Source: Micromonospora purpureochromogenes (GTDB lineage Bacteria > Actinomycetota > Actinomycetes > Mycobacteriales > Micromonosporaceae). Taken from it: a stretch of DNA of 64,000 bases. Each line of letters opens with the position of its first letter. Within the stretch, counting starts at the first letter, position 1. Location: assembly GCF_900091515.1 (NCBI RefSeq), contig NZ_LT607410.1, positions 4,340,001-4,404,000 of the forward strand, read 5' to 3'. The position numbers were made by a program, and so were the translations under genes. Below are positions 42,265 to 50,010 of the stretch, one piece after another. The notes under the pieces are model-generated. The model was not told where the DNA came from. It made no database searches and was given only the letters and a program-made list of their open reading frames with translations.

Positions 42265-43890
42265 ATGAGACGTCTCGTCGCGGTCGGAGCCGCCATGCTC
42301 GGCTTCGCCCTCTTCACCGGCACCGCGGCCCACGCCGCGGAGCCACCCGCCGAGTTCGGCTCGGACTGGGACGACCCGCGTACCGCGGATCAGCCCATAT
42401 CGAAGCCGCCCACCCCGTCCTGCACCGTGACGATCGTCGACCACGAGTTCCGGGACTTCACGCCCTACACCGGCACGTACACCCCGCCGGCCGACTGCAC
42501 GGGGCCGTGGAACAAGGTCGTGCTGCGGATGGAGACCTCGATCGCCGGACGGCAGTACGACCGCCTCGGCTCGCTCAGCCTGGGCGGGGTGACGATCTTC
42601 AAGACCTCCACCGCGGAGCCGTCCGTCGACGGCATCCGGTGGACGGTGGAGTCTGACGTCACCCGATACGCCCCGCTCCTCAGCCGCCAGCAGCCGGTCT
42701 GGATGCTGATCGGCAACGTGGTGAACGAGACGTACACCGGAATCCTGGACACCACGGTCGAGCTGACCTTCTACCAGGCCACCGCGGACCACCCGGCGGC
42801 GGAAACCTCCGACGACGTGTTGCCGCTCGCCGACCCGAGGCAGTCCGGCGGCGAGTTGCACGGCTCTCTCACGGTGGCCCGCAACACCGAGCGCCTGGTG
42901 GCCGAGGTGTACGCCACCGGTTCCGGCGGCGGCTGCGAGGAGTTCTGGTACAGCACCACGCCCCCCGACACCGGCTACTCCTGCGGCACCGCCGCCGACG
43001 GGCCGTACCGGGAGGTGCAGGTGTTGATCGACGACCAGGTGGCCGGCATCGCGGCCCCGTACCCGTACATCTACACCGGCGGCTGGTCCAACCCGTTCCT
43101 CTGGTACGTCCTCCCCGCGCCGCGCGCCTTCAACATCCAGGCCATCCGGTACGACCTGACCCCGTTCGTGGGGCTGCTCACCGACGGTCAGCCACACCGG
43201 GTGCGGGTACGCGCCATCGGCGTGCCAGCCGGGCAGTCGGGCTGGGACACCCCGACCAACTTCCTGGCGTGGCGGGACCACGGCAGCACCCGCACCACCG
43301 GCGGGCCGCTCAGCCACGACCTGGGTACGCTGCGCAACGACCTGACCAGTTCCGTCGAGGGCGACACCCACCACGTCACCGTCGAGGCGGCGCACCGGTT
43401 CCGCGCGGTCGGCTACCTCGAGACCTCGCACGGCCGGGTGGTGACCACCGTCGAGCAGGCGCTCGCCAACCACAACGAGCACTACTGGGGCCCGGGTGAG
43501 AGCCCGGACGGTCAGCACGCGGTCTGGACGGACACGTCCACGGTGACGGTGTCGGGGCAGGGGTCCGCGCCCCGCGTCAACCGCACCGAGAAGCGGTTCA
43601 CGATGGACGGTGAGATCACCATCGCGGGCGACCGGCTCACCACGCGCCTGACGCTCGGCGACTACGCCGACGAGACCACCACCGACACCGGGCAGGCACC
43701 CTGGAGCCGGCTGGCGAACACGTTCACCGGTTCGGCATCCTGGACGCTCGGCGTACCACGCTCCGAGCGGCACGCCGTTGGTGAGTCCGAGCAGCGGTAC
43801 CGCCTGACGGGCCCGCACGGCACCTGCTACGACCACCGGATCGCCCAGCTCAACGGCACCATCACGGCCGACGAACTGCGCTGCGGGTAA
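42265..43890 (+). CDS. Secreted peptide-N-glycosidase A-like amidase
   Basis: 541 residues with a signal peptide (MRRLVAVGAAMLGFALFTGT AAHA/AE). The mature protein follows the PNGase A layout: a first jelly-roll (PCTVTIVDHEFRDFTPYTGT YTPP, WNKVVLRMETSIAGRQYDRL GSL, GGVTIFKTSTAEPS, GIRWTVESDVTRYAPLL) and a second domain with PYPYIYTGGWSNPFLWYVLP and FNIQAIRYDLTPFVGLL. PNGase A enzymes release N-glycans from glycopeptides. Here the substrate would be external glycoproteins, for example from fungi, plants or insects; placement beside three secreted proteases fits that idea. A perfect hairpin terminates it. Confidence 0.83.
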   Translation: MRRLVAVGAAMLGFALFTGTAAHAAEPPAEFGSDWDDPRTADQPISKPPTPSCTVTIVDHEFRDFTPYTGTYTPPADCTGPWNKVVLRMETSIAGRQYDRLGSLSLGGVTIFKTSTAEPSVDGIRWTVESDVTRYAPLLSRQQPVWMLIGNVVNETYTGILDTTVELTFYQATADHPAAETSDDVLPLADPRQSGGELHGSLTVARNTERLVAEVYATGSGGGCEEFWYSTTPPDTGYSCGTAADGPYREVQVLIDDQVAGIAAPYPYIYTGGWSNPFLWYVLPAPRAFNIQAIRYDLTPFVGLLTDGQPHRVRVRAIGVPAGQSGWDTPTNFLAWRDHGSTRTTGGPLSHDLGTLRNDLTSSVEGDTHHVTVEAAHRFRAVGYLETSHGRVVTTVEQALANHNEHYWGPGESPDGQHAVWTDTSTVTVSGQGSAPRVNRTEKRFTMDGEITIAGDRLTTRLTLGDYADETTTDTGQAPWSRLANTFTGSASWTLGVPRSERHAVGESEQRYRLTGPHGTCYDHRIAQLNGTITADELRCG

Positions 43891-43909
43891 CCGCGGTCGC
43901 GCGGATCCG

Positions 43910-43959
43910 ATGAGTGCGTCGGGCGCCCCGAAGCTCTCCGGGGCGCCCGACGCACTCAT
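43910..43959. terminator. Bidirectional terminator with 21-bp perfect stem
   Basis: ATGAGTGCGTCGGGCGCCCC G (43910-43930) pairs completely with 43939-43959 around an 8-base loop, between the convergent PNGase A-like and transposase genes. Confidence 0.9.
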
Positions 43960-44750
43960 GTCACCGGCACCGGCCCGTCACGGCAGCTGCTTCGGGAGCC
44001 GGATGAGGGCGTTGCCCGAGGCGGAGCCGACCTGAACTGGGCGACCCGTTCGCCGAGGTCCATCAACAGGTTCCGGGCCTGCTGGGTGACCCACTCCCCC
44101 GTCGGATGCTCGGTGGCGCCGAGAAGGTGAACCCGCCGGTTGCCGACCTCCATCAGGAACAGGACGTAGATGCGGGTCAGCCCGATCGTGTCCACGTGCA
44201 GGAAATCGCAGGCCAGGATGCCCCTGGCCTGGGCGGTCAGGAACTGGGTCCAGGTCAGACCGCCGCGACGCGGAGCCGGGTCAACACCGGCGGCGGTCAG
44301 GATCGTCCACACCGTGCTGGCCGCGACCCGGAAACCCAGCCGGAGGAGTTCACCCTGCACCCGGCGGTGACCCCAGGTCGGGTTCTCCCGGGCCAGGCGC
44401 AGCACCAGAGCGCCGATCTCCGCCCGTATCGGCGGGCGCCCGGGCCGCCGTTTCGGATAGGTCCACTTCCGGGCGACCAAATCACGATGCCACCGCAGCA
44501 GGGTGGCCGGGGTGACGAAGAACGTCGACCACCGGGTACGCGGCAGCAGCCGCGACAGGGCTGACAGCACCACCCGGTCGGCGGGCGCCAGATCCGGGCG
44601 TTCGACCTGGCGGCGCAGAACCGCGACCTGATGACGTAGCACGACAATCTCGACGTCCTTGGACCGCTCGCCACGCATGCCCTGCACCACCAGCCGCAGG
44701 ATCAGACACAAGACCAGGTACCCGAAGGACAGGAACATGCCCGCCACCAT
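43956..44750 (-). pseudogene. Truncated IS3/IS481-like transposase (integrase core type)
   Basis: From the ATG at 44750 the frame reads VEIVVLRHQVAVLRRQVERP, LLRWHRDLVARKWTYPKRRP GRPPI, NPTWGHRRVQGELLRLGFRV and then the rve core with the first catalytic Asp in ACDFLHVDTIGLTRIYVLFL. After GERVAQFR at about 44030 the normal sequence (second Asp and Glu) is missing and the tail (SAPPRATPSSGSRSS) is unrelated. The 3' end has been lost next to the terminator, so it should be inactive. Confidence 0.78.
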
Positions 44751-44877
44751 GCCCCGCAGTCGGCTGGCTGGGCCGCACCAAACCGCACCTCAGAGGCCAG
44801 AACCGGGTTTCCGAGCGGTACAGGTCCCCAGCTCCGCGTTGTCTAGCTCGCCCACCACGTCTGGTTCAAGAACCAAC

Positions 44878-44919
44878 AGAGGCCGCTCACCAGGGCATAC
44901 GCTCCGGTTAGCGGCCTCT
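44878..44919 (-). terminator. Hairpin terminator at att copy 3
   Basis: AGAGGCCGCT / AGCGGCCTCT arms with an inner ACC/GGT pair, downstream of the tRNA-Pro fragment on the reverse strand. Confidence 0.65.
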
Positions 44920-44928
44920 CTATGTGCT

Positions 44929-44971
44929 GTCGGGACGGCCGGATTCGAACCGACGACCCCTTGACCCCCAG
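44929..44971 (-). repeat. tRNA-Pro(GGG) 3'-half fragment, att site copy 3
   Basis: Reverse strand CTGGGGGTCAAGGGGTCGTC then GGTTCGAATCCGGCCGTCCC GA: anticodon loop to discriminator base, with a well-paired T arm. The 5' half of the tRNA does not follow. Same orientation as copies 1 and 2. The sequence to its right (the defence island) should extend to the intact tRNA outside the window. Confidence 0.8.
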
Positions 44972-45128
44972 AGAACTAGCGCGCCTGCCGGGGTCTGCCG
45001 GGCGGTACCGGCCCGTGCCGAAGATGCAGGCCAACGGCCAGGTGGCGGTCCGAGGCAGGCCGGGCTCTATCGAGCCTTCCCGGACCGTCCGTGAGACGGC
45101 TGTGAGACATAACGGCGGTCCGACCTGG

Positions 45129-45161
45129 GAGAGGCGCTGGAGATCAGCGCCAGCGCCTCTC
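45129..45161. terminator. Hairpin, 12-bp perfect stem
   Basis: GAGAGGCGCTGG pairs with CCAGCGCCTCTC around 9 bases. It lies 96 bp past the stop of the reverse-strand gene ending at 45258. Confidence 0.7.
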
Positions 45162-45257
45162 CGTCGATCGAGCGCTCAGATCGGAAAGCCCCTTCAGCAG
45201 CCCGTACGGCTTGGTTCCGCCGCCTATGCCTCCGCCCCCCGATGACCAGCACTGGCG

Positions 45258-45449
45258 TTAGCGGCCAAGCTGTCGATCGAGCTCCTCGAGCACGTCGATG
45301 ATCTCCAGTCGGCTGGTGCCGGCCGGCATGACACGCGTAGTGCCGTAGGCGAGCTCCACCAACGCCGAGCGCGCGGCGGCGAATTCGCCCGCGGTGACGT
45401 CCAGCTGATGCCAGGATGCGTGGGCTGCGGGGACGACCTCATAACGCAT
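45258..45449 (-). CDS. Small protein of unknown function, 63 aa
   Basis: From the ATG at 45449: MRYEVVPAAHASWHQLDVTA GEF, then VELAYGTTRVMPAGTSRLEI and a C-terminal helix DVLEELDRQLGR. Proper stop at 45258 and a terminator hairpin downstream support it as a real gene. The ribosome binding site is weak. No family known. Confidence 0.5.
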   Translation of the reverse strand: MRYEVVPAAHASWHQLDVTAGEFAAARSALVELAYGTTRVMPAGTSRLEIIDVLEELDRQLGR

Positions 45450-46130
45450 TTTCTGCCATCCTGTCTGCCATCGACCCGCCTCTGGGAAGCAGGCCGGCGC
45501 CCCGTCCGCCACGGCCCGCGAACCTCGGCGCCCCGCACGTACACTGGTGGGCCGGGCGGCGGCCTGCTCGGCTTGCCCGGGTCGATGGCAGGCAGGATCC
45601 CACACCGCCACCACCCACGGAGCCGGCGGCCGCAGACGGCCCACGACCATCGCTGGAGCCGGAGCGCCCCCGCCGGAGGCGCCGTAACTCGAGCCCGCGG
45701 CGAGTCAGCGCGCTGACGCAGGCGATATCCTCCCCTACATCGCGACTGGTCCTGCCTCGTAGCACCACCGCCCGACCCGAAGGCGCACGTGTTGTAGGGC
45801 TCCCACCAGCAGAACCCGTCTGGGTGACCTCCCCTCTTACGGGGACAACCCGAGCGCGCTGTCGATCATGGTCTGCACGGACGGGTAATCCCCGCATACG
45901 AGGACGGCGCCCCGGCCGGACTGCAGCAGCGTGACGTCGAAGCGTTACCCCCGTGCGTGCAGGGGATGACCTGGCGGCCGCCTGCGCCCAACCGGGGACA
46001 TCCTCCCCGTTGGCTCCCAGGCGGACGTGTGTCGACTCCACGGCGGCGTTGTCCCGAGCTACGTCGCCAGTCTGACGGGCTCCGTCTGCCACCCGGGGTG
46101 GCCGGCGCAGTGCCAGGTAAGCTCCTCTCT
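45450..46130. other. Gene-free stretch
   Basis: Only the promoter-like TAAGCT at 46118-46123, seven bases before the GTG of the acetyltransferase, is recognised. Frames in both directions lack convincing coding character. Confidence 0.4.
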
Positions 46131-46649
46131 GTGTTCACTGTCCGGCCGGCTGTTCCGGCCGACTACCCGGCCATGACCGAGCTCCTCGAAGCGGAGGACT
46201 TCGGCGCTCATGCCCGCGAATGCTCGCAGGCGCTCGATGGCGGCTACACGCTAAATGGGTGCTGGCTCGTGGCCGTCGCCGAAGCCGGAACTGCCGTGGT
46301 CGGCGTTGTTCACGCTGACCTGACCATCGACTACGGTGACCTCCTCTTCAACCGAGGCGTCAAACCTCCGCACACCTACGTCTCGGCGATCGTGGTCGAC
46401 CGGGACCGCCGCCTGCGCGGGATCGGCCGGCGTCTGCTCGGCGGCATCACCGCGGCCGCTGCCGAGGCGAACGCTGGCTTCCTTGTCCTGGTACCGCAGG
46501 ATGGCGACGGAGCCAACAACGACCCGGCCGCCTTCTTCGAAGCATGCGGCCTGGTTGCGCTGGAGGCACACACCGAGGGCGTGCCCACCCGGTACGGGGC
46601 ATCGACGGCCGACATGTTACGCCTCTGGACGTCAACGCCTTCGCTGTAG
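46131..46649 (+). CDS. GNAT-family N-acetyltransferase
   Basis: 172 residues from the GTG at 46131, seven bases after TAAGCT; the longer open frame from 45957 is not supported. It starts VFTVRPAVPADYPAMTELLE, the usual first strand and helix of GNAT enzymes; the acetyl-CoA-binding motif A is AIVVDRDRRLRGIGRRLLGG with the R/Q-x-x-G-x-G/A signature, followed by the last strands LVLVPQDGDGANNDPAAFFE ACGL. Substrate unknown. The gene stands alone at the left end of the defence island. Confidence 0.85.
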   Translation: MFTVRPAVPADYPAMTELLEAEDFGAHARECSQALDGGYTLNGCWLVAVAEAGTAVVGVVHADLTIDYGDLLFNRGVKPPHTYVSAIVVDRDRRLRGIGRRLLGGITAAAAEANAGFLVLVPQDGDGANNDPAAFFEACGLVALEAHTEGVPTRYGASTADMLRLWTSTPSL

Positions 46650-47037
46650 AACACGTTGTCCCTCCGCCCGAGTGGGCGGCCAAGCGAGCGCCGAATGCCT
46701 CGACGCCCCACTGAACAGTTCGATGTCGATCAGTTCGGCAAGGGCCTTGTGGCTCGGACATGACCAGCGGCGCATCTCCAGCAGCGCTGCACGGGCACGG
46801 CGAAGTGCCGCTGCGCGACCCATGACGGTACCGCCGGGGAACCCGGTCCTCGGCGCACGACAGTGGCGGCGGACGAACTGGGGCGGTGTTCGATGACCCC
46901 GCGGCCGCACCCGTGCCCCGGCTCGCCGACAGCAGTGCGGGTCGATGCGAATGCCGGTGCTGAAAACATGGTGCGGCGGCGCTGACACCAGCGCACCATG
47001 TGTCCGGCGCGGACAAGTACGAGGAGGTGAGCGGCTG
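46650..47037. other. Gap, possibly with a small reverse-strand frame
   Basis: A reverse frame at 46632-46823 (RAALLEMRRWSCPSHKALAE LIDIELFSGA) has some protein character but an unclear start and overlaps the end of the acetyltransferase gene; it is not called. GAGGAGG at 47022 is the ribosome binding site of the next gene. Confidence 0.35.
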
Positions 47038-48006
47038 GTGACGTTCGACGGGAGCGCCGCGTTCATCGGGCGGTTAAGCCGGTGGTGCCGGGAGCAGGCG
47101 GACGAGTTACGGGACGTGCTCGAGCAGGCCTACGACGGGACGGCGGCGCCACACTCCCCAGCGACGCTGGACCACCGGCGCGTGCTGACATGGCCACGCA
47201 ACCAGGACCGTCACCAGCTGTGGAGCCGGGCCGGCGTCGGTGTCATGCACATGGCGGTCAGGGTGGCCGACCACCTACGCACCCTGGGCCTCGCCCTAGA
47301 GCAACCGGACGCGGCACCGATCTACACGCACGCGACGATCGCCAGGGCCGCAGTGGAGTCGGCCGGTTTCCAGGCGTACCTGTTGGATGCGTCCGTGACG
47401 CCGAAGGAACGGTTCGCCCGGGCGATGGCGCGGCTGCTCGAGGACGGCGACGCAGCCCGCCGCGCCGCCATGCAAGTGCCGGCCATGCCCGCAATGCCGG
47501 CGCCGGGCCCCGCCATGACCGCCGAGTATCAGAAGCTGTGCGACGACATGGCCCGCGCAATGATCGAGATTGTCGAGGGGAAGCGTGGCCCCAAGGCTGT
47601 CGTCGTGGAGCCCGGCACCGAACCGATGCCGATCCTCGTGCAGGCATCCACTGTGGTCCAGACGGCGTTCGCCCGGTTGCCCGCCGTCTACGCCCTACTT
47701 TCCGGGACCACCCATGCCATGCCCTGGCGGCTTGCGGACAATGCGCAAATCTCCGCTCGGTACGGCGTGTGGGCGCCCGATCCGATCGACCTGGGCGCCT
47801 CCGTCGTGGCCGCACTGGCGGCGGGACTGCTGACCGCCGAGGTCCACAGCGGCTACCGCAGCGTCGACACCGGAGCCCGGTTGTTCGAGCTGCGCCGCCG
47901 GTACAAGGCTGCCGACGACGCCCTTCGCCGGTTCGGTCTGCGACGCCTGGGAACATCCCACGGCATCCCGCTGCGCGCGCGGCGGTTCGACGGCGGGCAG
48001 CGCTGA
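47038..48006 (+). CDS. Unknown 322-aa protein upstream of the Gabija pair
   Basis: Starts at the GTG 47038 after GAGGAGG with good spacing. Mostly helical: FIGRLSRWCREQADELRDVL EQAYDG, WSRAGVGVMHMAVRVADHLR TLGLAL, YTHATIARAAVESAGFQAYL LDASV; a flexible MPAMPAMPAPGPAM linker; then ARLPAVYALLSGTTHAMPWR, ASVVAALAAGLLTAEVHSG. The ARAAVESAGFQAYLLD segment and the later SGTTHAMPW recall the helical DUF5677-type (HEPN-like) proteins, but no R-x4-6-H catalytic motif is obvious. It lies 129 bp before the OLD nuclease gene, same strand, in a defence island, and may be an accessory or separate defence protein. Confidence 0.6.
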   Translation: MTFDGSAAFIGRLSRWCREQADELRDVLEQAYDGTAAPHSPATLDHRRVLTWPRNQDRHQLWSRAGVGVMHMAVRVADHLRTLGLALEQPDAAPIYTHATIARAAVESAGFQAYLLDASVTPKERFARAMARLLEDGDAARRAAMQVPAMPAMPAPGPAMTAEYQKLCDDMARAMIEIVEGKRGPKAVVVEPGTEPMPILVQASTVVQTAFARLPAVYALLSGTTHAMPWRLADNAQISARYGVWAPDPIDLGASVVAALAAGLLTAEVHSGYRSVDTGARLFELRRRYKAADDALRRFGLRRLGTSHGIPLRARRFDGGQR

Positions 48007-48135
48007 GCGCCGCAGACACCGCTGCCTGCGGGTGGCGGAAACCTATACGCCCGAGAGCCGGAATCGGACCTGATGTCCGACGTCCATGATCGGATTTGCT
48101 GCGATCATGGGCGTCCATCCTCGTGGGAGTCTTCT

Positions 48136-50010
48136 ATGTTCGTTTCCGAGATCACGATCCGGAATCATCGGTCGTGCCGGCAGGTCCGGGTCCCGCTGCG
48201 TCCGGAGGTGACCGTCCTCGCCGGCGAGAACAATGCCGGCAAGACCACGGTGATCGACAGCCTGCGCCAGCTCACGGACGCCCTCGACGGACGGCGCGGC
48301 GCAGCCCTGACCGAAGGCGACCTGTTCGACGGCTGTACACCCGACGAGCAACTTCAGCTGCAGGCCGTCCTCGCTGACATCGACCCCGATCACGCCGGCA
48401 CCTACCGCGATGCGTTCCTTCCCGGTGCCACTGCCAACGGCAAACGGTCCGCCTCGTGGTCGCTCACTTACACCCGGCCGCCGCTGGGGCGCCGTCGGGG
48501 TACCACGACTTGGCTCGTCGGCCAGGACAAGGAAGCCGCCGGCGAGCCCGTCCTGCGCACCGCGATCCGGCATGTGCACCTGCCGGCTCTGCGTGACGCG
48601 GTCCGTGACCTCGGTGTCGCCGGCGGAGCCCGGATCCGAGTGATGCTGGAGGCGCTGCTGGGCGGCAAGGAGCAGGTTGACGCGTTCGTGGAGCGCGCCG
48701 GCGGACACTTCACCGCACTCGCCCAGGACGCGGCGGTCGAAGCCGTCGGGTCCGCAGTCAGCGGACCGCTCGGGGCAATCACCTCCGGAGCGCACCGCCA
48801 GCAGGCCGGCCTGACGGTGACTGACGCCAGCCTGGCCTCGATCTCCCGGGCGCTGCGGATGCTCCTCGGCGACGCGGAGCTGCCGCTAACCGCCTCGATC
48901 GACAACTCGGGACTGGGGTACGCGAACGCTCTCTACATTGCCACGGTGCTGGCTGAACTCGAGACCGCACGCGAGTCCGATCTGACCCTGCTGCTGATCG
49001 AGGAGCCGGAAGCCCACCTGCATCCGCAGTTGCAGACCTTGCTGCTGCGCTATCTCAATCGGCGGGCGGCGGCCTCCCGGCAACGTGTCGGGGACGACCC
49101 GGCACAGCCGGCCGGACACATTCAGGTGGTGCTGACGACGCACTCGCCGGTGCTGTCCGCAGCGGTCAGTGTCGAGGATCTGGTCGTGATGAGCCGGGGC
49201 CCCCGCGCGGAGACCACCGGATGGCACGCCCGGGCTGTGGCGATCGCCGACATGGGGCTGAGGCCCAAGCAGATTAAGCAGCTCGACCGGTACCTCGACG
49301 TCACCAAGAGCGCGATGCTATACGCGGCTCGGACCCTCCTGGTTGAAGGACTGTCCGAGGCATTACTGCTGCCCGCGTTGGCCGACCTGGTGCTCGCCGC
49401 ACCGGCAGACGCCGACCAGCCGCAACGGCAGGCGGCGCAGGAGGCGATCGACCGGTTTCACGGCTCGACGATGATCCTGGTCGACGGCGTGGGCTTCGGC
49501 TCCTACCTCAAAGTGCTGCTGACCACCGTCAACGGCGTCCGGATCGGCCAGCGGATCGCGGTAATCACCGACACCGACACCAAGACGAAGGGCGAGGAGC
49601 CGTCCCGGGTTGAGGAGGCCCGCATGCTCGCCACGCAGCTCGGTGCTGGAACAGACGTCATCGATTGGTTCTTGGCGCCGCACACCCTCGAACCGACCCT
49701 GATGCGCCCCGAGAACGAGGAACTGCTGCACCAGGCTTTCCTGGAGTGCGCGCCGCTCTCCGGACACCGGTGGCAGCGGGTCGCTGGGGCCCCGGTCGAC
49801 CAGCGGCCGGAACTGTTCCGTTTGCTGTTCATCCCTAAGGACAAGGATCCAGCGGCCAGCGGCACACCAATCTCCAAGCCCGAGTTCGCGCACGCCCTCG
49901 CGGATCGACTGGTCCCCGGGTGCGGCTTCGTCGTGCCCGAGAACCTGGTGCAGGCGATCCGCTACATCGCCGACGCGCCGCAGCCGACTGCGGCGACGGC
50001 AGGCCTATGA
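48136..50010 (+). CDS. gajA: GajA-like OLD-family ATPase/TOPRIM nuclease (Gabija)
   Basis: 624 residues from the ATG at 48136 (GTGGGAG upstream). N-terminal ABC-type ATPase: SEITIRNHRSCRQVRVPL, Walker A AGENNAGKTT at 29-38, Walker B/signature LLLIEEPEAHLHPQL near 290, and the His switch TTHSPVL. The C-terminal TOPRIM domain has LVEGLSEALLLPAL with the catalytic Glu and the DTDTK acidic motif (VITDTDTKTKG). This is the class 2 OLD nuclease arrangement of GajA, which cuts DNA when nucleotide levels fall during phage infection. The stop overlaps the start of the helicase gene (ATGA), the canonical gajAB order. Slightly longer than the best-known GajA (about 580 aa). Confidence 0.85.
   Translation: MFVSEITIRNHRSCRQVRVPLRPEVTVLAGENNAGKTTVIDSLRQLTDALDGRRGAALTEGDLFDGCTPDEQLQLQAVLADIDPDHAGTYRDAFLPGATANGKRSASWSLTYTRPPLGRRRGTTTWLVGQDKEAAGEPVLRTAIRHVHLPALRDAVRDLGVAGGARIRVMLEALLGGKEQVDAFVERAGGHFTALAQDAAVEAVGSAVSGPLGAITSGAHRQQAGLTVTDASLASISRALRMLLGDAELPLTASIDNSGLGYANALYIATVLAELETARESDLTLLLIEEPEAHLHPQLQTLLLRYLNRRAAASRQRVGDDPAQPAGHIQVVLTTHSPVLSAAVSVEDLVVMSRGPRAETTGWHARAVAIADMGLRPKQIKQLDRYLDVTKSAMLYAARTLLVEGLSEALLLPALADLVLAAPADADQPQRQAAQEAIDRFHGSTMILVDGVGFGSYLKVLLTTVNGVRIGQRIAVITDTDTKTKGEEPSRVEEARMLATQLGAGTDVIDWFLAPHTLEPTLMRPENEELLHQAFLECAPLSGHRWQRVAGAPVDQRPELFRLLFIPKDKDPAASGTPISKPEFAHALADRLVPGCGFVVPENLVQAIRYIADAPQPTAATAGL

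Noticed and set aside
42181..43959. A 592-codon reverse-strand frame opposite the PNGase A-like gene
   Set aside because: Shadow of the forward gene, which has a signal peptide and a recognisable fold.
14248..44971. Functional tRNA genes at the three tRNA-Pro-like sites
   Set aside because: Only the 3' half is present at each place; the D arm and 5' acceptor strand are missing.
46632..46823. A 63-codon reverse-strand gene behind the acetyltransferase
   Set aside because: It overlaps the end of the acetyltransferase gene and has no clear start or family; evidence too weak.
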